Shown piece after piece: positions 41,796-51,561 of a stretch of DNA of 64,000 nt; positions within the stretch are counted from its first letter, which is position 1, and each line of letters begins with the position of its first letter. The position numbers and the translations under genes were made by a program. Below the pieces are notes generated by a model, which did no database searches, was not told where the DNA came from, and was given only the letters and a program-made list of their open reading frames with translations. Origin of the DNA: Chitinimonas arctica (GTDB lineage Bacteria > Pseudomonadota > Gammaproteobacteria > Burkholderiales > Chitinimonadaceae); contig NZ_CP041730.1 in NCBI RefSeq assembly GCF_007431345.1, forward strand, positions 1,922,001 through 1,986,000, in the 5' to 3' direction.

Positions 41796-42803
41796 TCAAT
41801 GCGGCGTGAACACTTCATTGATGTCGTTAGCCAACAAAATTCGGTCACCCCAGCTTTGCAGCTGGTCGAGTGCTGCACCGCTCAGCCTCTCCTCTACCCA
41901 ATCCGGTAGCGTGACGAACTTGAACTTGAGCTTGAGTTGACGGCGCAACATATTAGCTTCGCCCTTTACCTCCCCCTTTGCCTCACCCCTTGCCTCACCC
42001 TGTGCTTCGCCCTTGCGTATAAACTCTTCAGCCCAGAGGTCCATCTTGTTCGTCATCATCGCTTCGACTCCTTGCAAATCGCTTATCTCGTCCAATTGAG
42101 ACGTCGGCCAGTCCAATTGCGGGAACTTGGAAGGGATCAATAACTTGGTGATCCAATCCTTCAAGGCTTGCCGCAGCGCTTCATGCGCAGGGGCTGCCAA
42201 ATATCGCTTCAAACCGCGTATAACATTGAGCCCGGCTTCCGGAGTGTCGGCGTTTTCCAACCGAAACATGTCCGCCACCACATTCTCCAAGCCATGCAAA
42301 TCTTGCTCCTGAAAGGCACCCTGGTCCAATAGCATATAACGCATATGAGGCCGGAAATCAGGTAGCTTGCCGGGCCCGGCTTCGATCAGTTCGTCCAGTT
42401 CCAGCGGCGCACTCCATCGCGGCGCGCCGTTGTACATAACGATGGGCAGGACGGGCGGTAACTTGCCGCTGGGCGTCAATGGCAGGCGCTTCGGATCCTT
42501 GCTCAGGTCCAGATACAACTGCAGCACATAGCTGGCCACCCTCAGCGCCATGGTGGGATCGATCCTGGATTGAAATTCCACCAGCAGGCAGATGTAGAGT
42601 TCCTGGTCGGCCAGCCGCACCTTCCATACCACATCGGTCATCTGCCGACGCCAGCGTTCGGTGACAAAGCTGCCGTTGATTTGCTCCAGAGTGGATAAAT
42701 CCAGCTTTTCTATCCATTCCTCGTCGATAAACTCGCGTAGCAGATCCTCGACTGCGCGCGGAATGGAGAACATGCGTTTGTAGGCGGCATCGTGATCGAA
42801 CAT
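41796..42803 (-). CDS. Rpn-family recombination-promoting nuclease/putative transposase
   Basis: 335 aa. The opening DHDAAYKRMFSIPRAVEDLLREFI and the PD-(D/E)XK core (Asp in RQMTDVVWKV, Glu and Gln in LLVEFQSR) mark the RpnA/Transposase_31 family, DNA endonucleases that raise RecA-independent recombination. The C-terminal third contains five tandem GEA-type tetrapeptides (about 265-284), encoded by a 60-base repeat, in a predicted helix. It stands alone between housekeeping operons with no inverted repeats of an insertion sequence, so it looks like an isolated acquired gene. Confidence 0.87.
   Translation of the reverse strand: MFDHDAAYKRMFSIPRAVEDLLREFIDEEWIEKLDLSTLEQINGSFVTERWRRQMTDVVWKVRLADQELYICLLVEFQSRIDPTMALRVASYVLQLYLDLSKDPKRLPLTPSGKLPPVLPIVMYNGAPRWSAPLELDELIEAGPGKLPDFRPHMRYMLLDQGAFQEQDLHGLENVVADMFRLENADTPEAGLNVIRGLKRYLAAPAHEALRQALKDWITKLLIPSKFPQLDWPTSQLDEISDLQGVEAMMTNKMDLWAEEFIRKGEAQGEARGEAKGEVKGEANMLRRQLKLKFKFVTLPDWVEERLSGAALDQLQSWGDRILLANDINEVFTPH
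41955..42014 (-). repeat. Five 12-bp tandem repeats inside the Rpn gene
   Basis: Five imperfect copies of a 12-base unit close to AAGGGTGAGGCA on the minus strand, each coding one KGEA-like tetrapeptide. Copy number could change in frame by slippage. Confidence 0.88.
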
Positions 42804-42866
42804 TCCACGAGATTGCCTGGGTCGCGCAGAGCGTGAAATACGGTCTTTGCCTTAATCGCATATACA

Positions 42867-42892
42867 ACAAAGGGCACCCAGGTGCCCTTTGT
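42867..42892 (-). terminator. Palindromic terminator after sspB
   Basis: Perfect 12-bp inverted repeat ACAAAGGGCACC/GGTGCCCTTTGT with a 2-base centre, 32 bases after the sspB stop. The T tract is short. Confidence 0.65.
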
Positions 42893-42924
42893 CGCGTCCA
42901 GCACACGCCGGCATCCAAGCGCGT

Positions 42925-43419
42925 CTATTTAACGACGCGCAAATGCCCTCGCCCAGCAGGTGGCACAGGAGGTTTATCGTCGCCCTCGGTCGAATCCGCC
43001 GCCTTGGGCGCTTCCTGGCTGACTTCATCGGTGGCCGCTTCCACCGGTACGGCGGCAAGCGGATGCAGCGGTGTCACCCGTTCGCCATCCGTTTCGGTCA
43101 CTTCTTCGAATTCCGGCTCCCAGGCCATGCCTTCGCCGGTCTCCCGGGCGAACAGCGACACCACCGCGCCGGTCGGCACGACGATCTCGCGGGAGACGCC
43201 ATTGAAACGGGCCGAGAAATGGACGAAATCGTCGGTCAGTTGCAGATTGCGGGTCGCGTTGTAACTGACGTTCAAAGTGAGTTCGCCATTCTTGACGAAC
43301 TCCATCGGCACTTGCATCTTGCCGCGCACGGAGACCACCAGGTAGGGCGTGTAACCGTGGTCCGAACACCACTCATGAATGGCGCGCATCAGATAAGGCT
43401 TGATTGGAACAGGTTTCAT
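42925..43419 (-). CDS. sspB: ClpXP protease specificity-enhancing factor SspB
   Basis: 164 aa from the ATG at 43419; the longer upstream frame is not similar to the family. The substrate-binding domain (1-110) starts KPYLMRAIHEWCSDHGYTPYLVV and includes YNATRNLQLTDDFVHFSARF. A flexible acidic and Pro-rich tail ends in GRGHLRVVK, the short C-terminal motif (LRVVK) that docks on ClpX. SspB delivers ssrA-tagged proteins to ClpXP. It is 87 bases after sspA. Confidence 0.95.
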   Translation of the reverse strand: MKPVPIKPYLMRAIHEWCSDHGYTPYLVVSVRGKMQVPMEFVKNGELTLNVSYNATRNLQLTDDFVHFSARFNGVSREIVVPTGAVVSLFARETGEGMAWEPEFEEVTETDGERVTPLHPLAAVPVEAATDEVSQEAPKAADSTEGDDKPPVPPAGRGHLRVVK

Positions 43420-43506
43420 GGTTGCCAGATGATAAATGGAAGAAGAGCTGGCCACGACCCCGCTCCGATCCCCTGGAGCGCGGCCGTTAAGCATGCCGGT
43501 GAGATA

Positions 43507-44112
43507 TTACTTGCGCATGGCTTTTTCGTTTGGCGTCATCGACTCGATAAAGGCCTGGCGACCGAACAGGCGTTCGGCGTACTTGAGAATAGGCGCCATG
43601 GGCTTGGACACTTCCACGCCATAATGTTCCAGACGCCACAGCAGCGGCGCGATGGCCACGTCCAGCATGGAGAACTCTTCGCCCAGCATGTGCTTTTGCT
43701 TGGCGAACAGCGGTGCGATCTGACCCAGGTTGTCACGAATGGTGGTGCGTGCTTTTTCCAGATCCTTCTTGCTCGAAGCACTGCTTTCCAGGGTACGGAC
43801 ATGCACGAACAGCTCGCGTTCAAAATTGAACAGCATCAGGCGGGCGCGGCCACGCATGATGGGGTCGGCTGGCATCAATTGCGGGTGCGGGAAACGCTCA
43901 TCGATATATTCGTTGATGATATTGGACTCATACAACACCAGATCGCGCTCAACCAATACCGGCACTTCGTTGTAGGGGTTCATTACCGCCAGGTCTTCGG
44001 GCTTGTTGTGGATGTCCACGTCCACGATCTGGAAATCCATGCCCTTCTCGAACAGAACGATGCGGCAGCGATGGCTGAACGGGCAGGAAGTACCGGAGTA
44101 CAAGGTCATCAT
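43507..44112 (-). CDS. sspA: Stringent starvation protein A
   Basis: 201 aa with a GST-like fold. The N-terminal thioredoxin domain is MTLYSGTSCPFSHRCRIVLFEKG, followed by NPYNEVPVLVERDLVLYES and a helical C-terminal domain. SspA binds RNA polymerase and helps cells in stationary phase and acid. The petABC-sspAB order is conserved in betaproteobacteria. Confidence 0.95.
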   Translation of the reverse strand: MMTLYSGTSCPFSHRCRIVLFEKGMDFQIVDVDIHNKPEDLAVMNPYNEVPVLVERDLVLYESNIINEYIDERFPHPQLMPADPIMRGRARLMLFNFERELFVHVRTLESSASSKKDLEKARTTIRDNLGQIAPLFAKQKHMLGEEFSMLDVAIAPLLWRLEHYGVEVSKPMAPILKYAERLFGRQAFIESMTPNEKAMRK

Positions 44113-44216
44113 AAAAGGGATATCTCCATCAACATGCGATTGTCGAAAACGAATGATTTTAGCATTTTGCCCGGGTAAATAGCCAGGAAATGCTTGTAAG
44201 TCAATGAATAATAAAG

Positions 44217-44247
44217 AAAAAACGGAAGGCGGCGCCTTCCGTTTTTT
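44217..44247 (-). terminator. Rho-independent terminator after petC
   Basis: AAAAAACGGAAGGC paired with GCCTTCCGTTTTTT around a 3-base loop, 15 bases after the petC stop. It gives a T tract on both strands, but only petC runs into it. Confidence 0.92.
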
Positions 44248-44261
44248 CTGGCTGGAACGAC

Positions 44262-45077
44262 TTAATGCACGTCGCGCCAGTATTCCTTCTTCAACAGGTA
44301 AGTCATGGGCACCAGGATAAAGATCAGGAACAGCAGCACGCCGTAACCGACACGCTCACGGGTGACCTGGGCAGGCTCGCCCATGAAGACCAGGTAGTTG
44401 GTCAGGTCGGCTACCTGGCTGTCGAAATCCAGGGTATTGGCCTTGCCATCGGTCAGTCGGGTCAAATCTCCCGGCCGGGTCAGCACCAACTGGTGGGTCT
44501 CGATCTTTTCCTTGCCATCGACATGCTCGACCGTCTCCCAGGAACGTACCACCGGGCCCTTGGCCTCTACCCGCCCTGGCACCACGTTCAAGGCCAGGTC
44601 ACCCTGCTGTTGCCACAACACGTGCGGCATGCCGACCTTGTCGAATACCGCGTTGTTCCAGCCGGTGGGCCGGCTAGGGTCGCGGTAGAAGCTACGCAGA
44701 TAGGTGTAGAGCCAATCCGCGCCGCGCGAACGGGCCACCAGGCTCAGGTCGGGCGGCGTAGCGCCGAACCAGACCTTGCCGTCCTTGGCCTGCATGGCTA
44801 CCCGCATCGGTTCGCCGATCTTGTCGGTGGCGAACATCAGGTTGTCCTTGATCTGCTGCTCGGTCAGGCCGATATCCTGCAGACGGTTATAGCGCATCAC
44901 GCTTGCGCCATGGCAGGACAAACAGTAGTTGGTGAACAACTTGGCGCCGCGCTGCAGCGATTCGGCATTGCGCACATCGATAGGCGCACGATCGAGCGCC
45001 ACTTCGGTACTGGCGTGGGCTACCGTCGCCAGTAGCAAAGCGGAGGCGGCGAATATCTGGGCAATCTTGTTTTTCAT
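44262..45077 (-). CDS. petC: Cytochrome bc1 complex, cytochrome c1
   Basis: 271 aa. A signal peptide (about 1-22) is followed by the haem-attachment motif CLSCH at 52-56, right after NYC. An axial Met lies in the EPMRVAM region, and a C-terminal membrane anchor (about 243-262) precedes LKKEYWRDVH. It passes electrons from the Rieske centre to soluble cytochrome c. It is the last gene of petABC, 18 bases after petB. Confidence 0.96.
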   Translation of the reverse strand: MKNKIAQIFAASALLLATVAHASTEVALDRAPIDVRNAESLQRGAKLFTNYCLSCHGASVMRYNRLQDIGLTEQQIKDNLMFATDKIGEPMRVAMQAKDGKVWFGATPPDLSLVARSRGADWLYTYLRSFYRDPSRPTGWNNAVFDKVGMPHVLWQQQGDLALNVVPGRVEAKGPVVRSWETVEHVDGKEKIETHQLVLTRPGDLTRLTDGKANTLDFDSQVADLTNYLVFMGEPAQVTRERVGYGVLLFLIFILVPMTYLLKKEYWRDVH

Positions 45078-45095
45078 CTTGTCCGTCTCCCTGGA

Positions 45096-46451
45096 TCAAA
45101 CCAGCTTGGCGAATACGAAGGAACCCAGAATGGCGATGCCCACGTACATCATGAATGCCAGCTGACGCTGGGTGTTGGTCTCGGTCACGCGCGACGGTAC
45201 CGGCACACTGCCTACGTCATTCTTGGTATAGAAAGGCATGGCGATAAAGAAGCCGAAGTAGATAAAGCTGAACACTTGGGCAATCACGGTACGAAGGTCG
45301 GTGGATGGCTTGGCGCCGAGGATGCCGAGGCCGATAAAGGCGATCAGGAACAGCACCAGGGCCACCTTGAACTTGGTGCCGCGATAGCGGATCGACTTGA
45401 TCGGGCTACGATCGAGCCAAGGCAGGAAGGCAATGATCACCACTGCGCCGCCCATGCCCAGCACGCCCCAGACCTGGGTACCCAGGAAGGAAGGAATGGC
45501 GCGCAAGATGGCGTAGAAGGGGGTGAAATACCAGACCGGCGCAATATGTGACGGGGTCTTGAGCGGATCGGCCGGATCGAAGTTCGGATGCTCCAGGAAG
45601 AAGCCACCCATCTCCGGGGCAAAGAACAGCACATAGCTGAAAATCGCCAGGAACACCGCCACACCGAAGATATCCTTGATGGTGTAGTACGGATGCATGG
45701 CAATGCCATCCAGCGGGATACCGGTCTTTGGATCCTTGTTCTTCTTGATTTCGACACCGTCAGGATTGTTCGAACCCACTTCATGCAATGCAACCAGGTG
45801 GGCCACCACCAGGGCCAGCAGTACCAGCGGCACCGCAATCACGTGGAGGGCGAAGAATCGATTCAGGGTGGCGTCCGAAACAACGAAGTCACCACGGATC
45901 CACACCGACAAATCGGGACCGATGACCGGGATGGAGGCGAACAGGTTGACGATCACCTGCGCGCCCCAGAACGACATCTGGCCCCACGGCAGCAGATAGC
46001 CCAGGAAGGCTTCGGCCATCAGGCACAGGAAGATCAGCATGCCGAAGATCCAGATCAGTTCGCGCGGCTGCTTATAGGAGCCATACACGAGACCGCGGAA
46101 CATATGCAGATAGACCACCACGAAGAACATCGAGGCGCCGGTCGAGTGCATGTAGCGGATGATCCAGCCCCCCGCCACGTCACGCATGATGTATTCGACC
46201 GAAGTGAAAGCGACCGAGACATTGGTGCCGGGAACCAGCGAACCATCGGGCTTGTAATTCATCGTCAGGAAGATGCCGGTGACGATCTGGATCACCAGCA
46301 CCAACAGCGCCAGCGAACCGAAGTAATACCAGAAATTGAAATTTTTCGGCGCATAGTACTCGGACATATGCGCTTTCCACGATGCGGTGACTGGGAATCG
46401 ATCATCGACCCAGGTCGTCACGGAATTCGTCAAGGCTTGCAGCTTGCTCAT
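45096..46451 (-). CDS. petB: Cytochrome bc1 complex, cytochrome b
   Basis: 451 aa, full-length (not split as in b6f). Eight or so membrane helices; GYLLPWGQMSFWGAQVI and the Qo-site PDW-equivalent region lie in the expected order, with the four haem-ligand histidines in helices B and D (HSTGASMFFVVVYLHMFRG; FALHVIAVPLVLLALVVAHLVALH). It oxidises quinol and reduces quinone in the Q cycle. The start is 15 bases after petA. Confidence 0.96.
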   Translation of the reverse strand: MSKLQALTNSVTTWVDDRFPVTASWKAHMSEYYAPKNFNFWYYFGSLALLVLVIQIVTGIFLTMNYKPDGSLVPGTNVSVAFTSVEYIMRDVAGGWIIRYMHSTGASMFFVVVYLHMFRGLVYGSYKQPRELIWIFGMLIFLCLMAEAFLGYLLPWGQMSFWGAQVIVNLFASIPVIGPDLSVWIRGDFVVSDATLNRFFALHVIAVPLVLLALVVAHLVALHEVGSNNPDGVEIKKNKDPKTGIPLDGIAMHPYYTIKDIFGVAVFLAIFSYVLFFAPEMGGFFLEHPNFDPADPLKTPSHIAPVWYFTPFYAILRAIPSFLGTQVWGVLGMGGAVVIIAFLPWLDRSPIKSIRYRGTKFKVALVLFLIAFIGLGILGAKPSTDLRTVIAQVFSFIYFGFFIAMPFYTKNDVGSVPVPSRVTETNTQRQLAFMMYVGIAILGSFVFAKLV

Positions 46452-46466
46452 CTCAGACCTTCCCTA

Positions 46467-47054
46467 TTAGTTGTCTTCGCCAACCCGCACCGTGGTAGCG
46501 GTGAGGTACTTGTAGGGCGGAATAACGAGATTCGTCGGAGCCGGCACGCCGGAGTAGACTCGACCAGCCAAGTCGAACTTGGAACCGTGGCAAGGGCAAT
46601 AGAAGCCGCCGACCCAGTCGGCGCCCAAATCGGCAGGCGCCAGGTCGGGACGGAAGGACGGCGAGCAACCCAGGTGGGTACATACCCCGAGCGCGATCCA
46701 GATATTGGCGTGATCGGCCCGCGAGCGCAGCTTGTTATTGGCGTATTCGGGCTGCTCGCTTTTGGCCGAGGCCGGATCGACCAACTTGCCTTCGATCTTG
46801 GCCATGTTGTCGATCATTTCCTTGGTGCGATTAACCACCCAAACCGGTTTGCCACGCCACTCGACGTCGATCTTCTGACCGGGTTCGAGCTTGCTGATGT
46901 CCACTTCCACCGGTGCGCCGGCTGCCTTGGCGCGCTCTGAGGGGAAGAAGCTTGCAATGAACGGCGTGGCGACCCCGACCACGGCGACGCCACCCACAGC
47001 GCCGGTCGCGAGCGTCAGGAAGCGCCGCTTGCTGTTGTCCACTTGATTCGTCAT
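46467..47054 (-). CDS. petA: Cytochrome bc1 complex, Rieske iron-sulfur subunit
   Basis: 195 aa. A twin-arginine start SKRRFLTLATG followed by a membrane anchor shows Tat-dependent insertion, consistent with tatABC 3 kb away. The [2Fe-2S] ligands are Cys125, His127 (CTHLGC) and Cys153, His156 (CPCHGS); Cys130 and Cys155 form the usual disulfide. It is the first gene of petABC, and the promoter should lie in 47055-47201. Confidence 0.97.
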   Translation of the reverse strand: MTNQVDNSKRRFLTLATGAVGGVAVVGVATPFIASFFPSERAKAAGAPVEVDISKLEPGQKIDVEWRGKPVWVVNRTKEMIDNMAKIEGKLVDPASAKSEQPEYANNKLRSRADHANIWIALGVCTHLGCSPSFRPDLAPADLGADWVGGFYCPCHGSKFDLAGRVYSGVPAPTNLVIPPYKYLTATTVRVGEDN

Positions 47055-47201
47055 ACCCAGTCCCTGACTTTCTGACTTTTAAGATTGGTGAAACCCCATT
47101 GGATGCTGCCGGCAATGCGATCGAGAGGCCGACAGAACCGAAACTCGTCGATTTTAACCGATTCCCCCAGCTTGGATAAGCCTTTGCCGCAAAGGGGGTA
47201 T

Positions 47202-47948
47202 TCAGATCGGGTTCGGCAAATCAAAGTATTGCCAATCCAGATCGAACTGCATCGCGAGATGGCCTGCCAGTGCCTGCACGCCATACCGTTCGGTGGCGTG
47301 ATGGCCCGCTGCGACAAAAGCCACACCTTGCTCCAAAGCCGCATGGTAGTTGGACTCGGAAGCCTCTCCGGTCAGGTAGACATCGCAGCCGGCGGCGATG
47401 GCGTCGCCGAAGTATCCCTGCGCGCCGCCGGTGCACCATCCCACCCGCCGCACCAGGGCATCGCCGTCGCCGATTACCATCGGCTTGCGCCCCAGGGCGG
47501 ACTCCACTCGCGTGGCGAATTCGCTCAGCGTCAGCGATTTATCCGGCGCGCCCAGGCAGCCCAGGGACTGATCGCCAAAGCGGCCATCCGCCACCAAACC
47601 CAGCCGCAACCCCAATTGGGCGTTGTTGCCCAACTCGGGATGGGCATCCAGCGGCAGGTGATAGGCCAGCAGGCTGATATCATGGCCCAGTAATTTGGCC
47701 AGGCGGCGCTTTTTGCTGCCTATCACCCGGGCGTCCTCGTTTTTCCAGAAATAGCCGTGGTGCACCACGATGGCGTCCGCCTGCCAAGCTATGGCAGCAT
47801 CGATCAAGGCCTCGCTGGCGGTCACGCCGCATAGCAGGCGCCGCACCTCGGGCCGGCCTTCGACTTGCAGGCCGTTGGGCGCATAGTCCTTGAACCGGTC
47901 AAGCTGCAGCAGTTGTCCGGTATAATTTTCCAACTCTCGCAATAACAT
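47202..47948 (-). CDS. Nif3-like dinuclear metal-centre protein (YbgI family)
   Basis: 248 aa from the ATG at 47948. VVHHGYFW and VAAGHHATERYG carry the metal-binding histidines, and LLAYHLPLDAHPELGNN is the third family motif. Homologues form hexamers with two metal ions. Proposed roles include GTP cyclohydrolase-like chemistry and DNA-damage tolerance; none is certain. Its start codon is only 23 bases from the divergent DegS-like gene. Confidence 0.92.
   Translation of the reverse strand: MLLRELENYTGQLLQLDRFKDYAPNGLQVEGRPEVRRLLCGVTASEALIDAAIAWQADAIVVHHGYFWKNEDARVIGSKKRRLAKLLGHDISLLAYHLPLDAHPELGNNAQLGLRLGLVADGRFGDQSLGCLGAPDKSLTLSEFATRVESALGRKPMVIGDGDALVRRVGWCTGGAQGYFGDAIAAGCDVYLTGEASESNYHAALEQGVAFVAAGHHATERYGVQALAGHLAMQFDLDWQYFDLPNPI
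47921..47926 (+). promoter_or_regulatory. Candidate -10 element for the DegS-like gene
   Basis: A perfect TATAAT, 45 bases before the protease ATG and inside the first codons of the divergent Nif3 gene. No good -35 is seen at the right distance, so the call is tentative. Confidence 0.4.
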
Positions 47949-47971
47949 AGCGGCGGCCGTTCGCAGATAAC

Positions 47972-49135
<1,164 letters not shown>

Positions 49136-49141
49136 CGCAAT

Positions 49142-49163
49142 GACGGTGCCGCAAGGCACCGTC
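49142..49163. terminator. GCAA-loop hairpin between convergent genes
   Basis: Nine-bp stem GACGGTGCC/GGCACCGTC with a GCAA tetraloop in the 32-base gap between the protease and tatC. No T tract follows, so it may be a weak or factor-assisted bidirectional terminator. Confidence 0.55.
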
Positions 49164-49167
49164 TCGA

Positions 49168-49902
49168 CTATTCGGCCACGACAGGCTTGGGCGTAACCAG
49201 CCAGGCCGACAACAGCACACCCAATTCGTACAGCAGCCACAGCGGTACCGCCAGCATCACCTGCGACAAGACGTCCGGCGGAGTAACGATGGCGGCTATG
49301 ACAAAGGCCGCGACGATCACGTAAGGGCGTATCTCGCGTAGCTTCGCCACCGTAACCAGTCCCATCCGCACCAGCACGATCACCACCACCGGTGTTTCGA
49401 AGGTCACGCCGAAGGCGAGAAACATCCCGATCACAAAGCTCAGGTATTTATCGATATCGGTCATCATCGCCACGCCCTGGGGGGTGGCTGCCGTCATAAA
49501 GCCGAACACCACCGGAAACACCAGGAAATAAGCAAAGGCCATCCCGACGGCAAACAGTATGCAGCTGGAGCCGATCAAGGGCAGCACCAGCTTCTTTTCG
49601 TGCTGGTAGAGGCCGGGGGCGACAAAGGCCCAGGCCTGGTAGAGGGTGTGCGGGAGGGCGATCAGGAAGGCGGCCATGCCGGTGACCTTGAGCGGCACGA
49701 AAAAAGTCGAAGTGACATCCGTGGCGATCATCTGGCTGCCTTCGCCCATTGCCTTGAGCATGGGCAGGGCCAGCAGATGGTAGATATCGCCGGACCAATG
49801 GAACAGGATCAGGAATACCACCACCATCAGGGCCACGGCCCGTACCAGGCGGGTGCGCAGCTCGATCAGGTGTTCGATCAGGGGTTGCAGGTCTTCTTGC
49901 AT
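49168..49902 (-). CDS. tatC: Twin-arginine translocase subunit TatC
   Basis: 244 aa with six membrane helices. The start LIEHLIELRTRLVRAV and the conserved Glu in FGVTFETPVVVIVLVRMG are typical, as is YLVFPVVFGF. TatC binds the twin-arginine signal and with TatB forms the receptor. Last gene of the tat operon, 76 bases after tatB. Confidence 0.97.
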   Translation of the reverse strand: MQEDLQPLIEHLIELRTRLVRAVALMVVVFLILFHWSGDIYHLLALPMLKAMGEGSQMIATDVTSTFFVPLKVTGMAAFLIALPHTLYQAWAFVAPGLYQHEKKLVLPLIGSSCILFAVGMAFAYFLVFPVVFGFMTAATPQGVAMMTDIDKYLSFVIGMFLAFGVTFETPVVVIVLVRMGLVTVAKLREIRPYVIVAAFVIAAIVTPPDVLSQVMLAVPLWLLYELGVLLSAWLVTPKPVVAE

Positions 49903-49978
49903 GGGTGGAGAGGCTCTGAAAGTTGTTGCGGCTCAACTCACCGACTGCGCCCGGATCGGTGCGGTCAGGGGGAGTTCG

Positions 49979-50422
49979 CTAGCGCCGGTCGCGTTCCGGC
50001 GGCGGACGATGGTCTGGGGAGTACTCGGGCGGATGGTCGTACGCCTGGCCGGCGTTGAACAGATCGAACTGCTTGTCATCGTGCGGCTGTGCCGCAACCG
50101 AACCGGAATGGGTAGGGGGCTCGGAGAGGGCATCATGTGTCGCGGCCGCGGTTTCGCGCAAGCTGTCCTTCACCGGTTCGACCCCATTCATCATGTCGTC
50201 GCGCAGCTTGCGACCGGCCTCGTTCATCTCGGCTTCCAGGCGCTTGAGATTATCCAGCTCCACTTCGCGCTGGATATCGGCCTTTACCCCCGCGACATAG
50301 CGCTGCAGGCGCCCAACCATCGCGCCTACCGTGCGCGCGACGGTGGGCAGGCGCTCTGGACCGATAACGATCAGCGCAACCGTACCCACCACCACCAATT
50401 CACCCAAACTGAAATCGAACAC
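49979..50422 (-). CDS. tatB: Twin-arginine translocase subunit TatB
   Basis: 147 aa. One membrane helix starting MFDFSLGELVVVGTVALIVIGPERLP, with the conserved Glu8 and the GPERLP hinge, then an amphipathic helix and a Pro/Asp-rich tail. TatB contacts the signal peptide next to TatC. Three bases separate it from tatA. Confidence 0.95.
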   Translation of the reverse strand: MFDFSLGELVVVGTVALIVIGPERLPTVARTVGAMVGRLQRYVAGVKADIQREVELDNLKRLEAEMNEAGRKLRDDMMNGVEPVKDSLRETAAATHDALSEPPTHSGSVAAQPHDDKQFDLFNAGQAYDHPPEYSPDHRPPPERDRR

Positions 50423-50425
50423 GGT

Positions 50426-50644
50426 TTAGCGCTTGTCCTTGGTCGCATCGTTTTCGAATACGCGGCTGCCCTCGACCGGCTTCTCGGTCACCTTGGCCTG
50501 CTCGTCCTCGCTTTTCATGCCGTCCTTGAAACCCTTCACCGCCGAACCCAGATCCTTGCCGACATTGCCGAGCTTCTTGGTACCAAATACCAGCACGATG
50601 ATGACCAGCACGATAAGCCAGTGCCAAATGCTGAACGAACCCAT
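50426..50644 (-). CDS. tatA: Twin-arginine translocase subunit TatA
   Basis: 72 aa from the ATG at 50644 (GGGAG 8 bases upstream); a GTG three codons earlier overlaps that site. One short helix (about 5-20), the FGTKKLGNVGKDLGSAVKGFKDG amphipathic helix with its F-G-x-x-x-L hinge, and a charged tail. TatA oligomerises to permit folded-protein passage. Confidence 0.95.
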   Translation of the reverse strand: MGSFSIWHWLIVLVIIVLVFGTKKLGNVGKDLGSAVKGFKDGMKSEDEQAKVTEKPVEGSRVFENDATKDKR

Positions 50645-50731
50645 TGTAACCACTCCCGCATTGATAAAATTAAGCCGCGAATACCCCGGCAGGGCTCTCC
50701 CGGCAAAGCGGGGAGAATATGCTTGCGCAGT

Positions 50732-51091
50732 CTACTGGATCAGCTGCGCCATCATGCTTTCGGCCTTGCCGCCACCGCCGAACACGTGCAGATGCAGGTG
50801 AAAGACCGACTGGCCACCCTTGGCGCCGGTATTGATCATGGTGCGAAACCCTTCGCCGAGCCCATGCTCACCCGCCAGCTTCGGTGCCAGCAGCAGTAAT
50901 TTACCCAGCAAAGCCTGGTCCGCCGCCACGGCGGCTTGCAACGATTCGATATGGCGCTTGGGCACCACCAGGAAATGCACATTGGCAATCGGATGGATGT
51001 CGTGAAAAGCCATCACATCCTCATCTTCGTAAATCTTCGTGGCCGGAATCTGACCGGCGGCGATCTTGCAGAAGATGCAGTTGTCGCTCAT
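50732..51091 (-). CDS. hinT: HIT-family purine nucleoside phosphoramidase HinT
   Basis: 119 aa from the ATG at 51091. CIFCKI near the start and the triad HLHLHVFGGG (His98, His100, His102) are the HinT signature. It hydrolyses AMP-lysine and other nucleoside phosphoramidates. It lies between hisE and tatA on the same strand, the common betaproteobacterial order, and may be co-transcribed with both. Confidence 0.95.
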   Translation of the reverse strand: MSDNCIFCKIAAGQIPATKIYEDEDVMAFHDIHPIANVHFLVVPKRHIESLQAAVAADQALLGKLLLLAPKLAGEHGLGEGFRTMINTGAKGGQSVFHLHLHVFGGGGKAESMMAQLIQ

Positions 51092-51175
51092 CTCTTTGCT
51101 CCTGCGCGATGTCACGTCCGCGGACCGGCGGCATCGCTTCTTGTTGAATTCAAAGACCTGCCCGGCTTACCGGCA

Positions 51176-51496
51176 CTAGCCGCGCGCGTTTTTCTCGTCT
51201 ATGCCCGAGATGCCTTCACGCCGCGCCAACTCGGCCAGCACGTCATTTGGCCCCAAACCCTGGTGCGACAGCAAGACCAATGTGTGAAACCACAGATCGG
51301 CCACCTCGCGGACCAGGTGCAGTTTGTCGCCATCCTTGGCCGCCAGCACCGTCTCCACCGCTTCTTCGCCGACCTTTTTCAATATGGCGTCCAGGCCTTT
51401 GTGCATCAGGCTGGCCGTATAGGACGAAGCGGGATCGGCGCCTTGACGGGCAGCCAGGGTCTCGGCAAGTCGGTTCAGGATATCGGGATTGACCAT
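51176..51496 (-). CDS. hisE: Phosphoribosyl-ATP pyrophosphatase
   Basis: 106 aa from the ATG at 51496. MazG-like all-helical fold with SLMHKGLDAILKKVGEEAVETVLAAK and REVADLWFHTLVLL, which carry the metal-binding Glu/Asp residues. It converts PR-ATP to PR-AMP in step 2 of histidine synthesis. It is separate from hisI, not fused as in enterics. Confidence 0.96.
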   Translation of the reverse strand: MVNPDILNRLAETLAARQGADPASSYTASLMHKGLDAILKKVGEEAVETVLAAKDGDKLHLVREVADLWFHTLVLLSHQGLGPNDVLAELARREGISGIDEKNARG

Positions 51497-51561
51497 GTCG
51501 GCACTCGAAAAGGCAGGATTATAGGCAGCGGAAAAGACAGTGGGGTGACAAGCCGGCCGCG

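Noticed and set aside
42893..42920. REP-like repeat next to the sspB stop
   Set aside because: The sequence resembles the common GGATGCCGGCGTG element, but only one copy was noticed and no second arm or partner was found.
42889..44178. 429-codon open frame antisense to sspB/sspA
   Set aside because: A shadow of two clearly recognised genes with no domain of its own.
45588..46940. 450-codon open frame antisense to petB/petA
   Set aside because: It overlaps two genes with intact haem and Fe-S ligands, and its own sequence is low-complexity.
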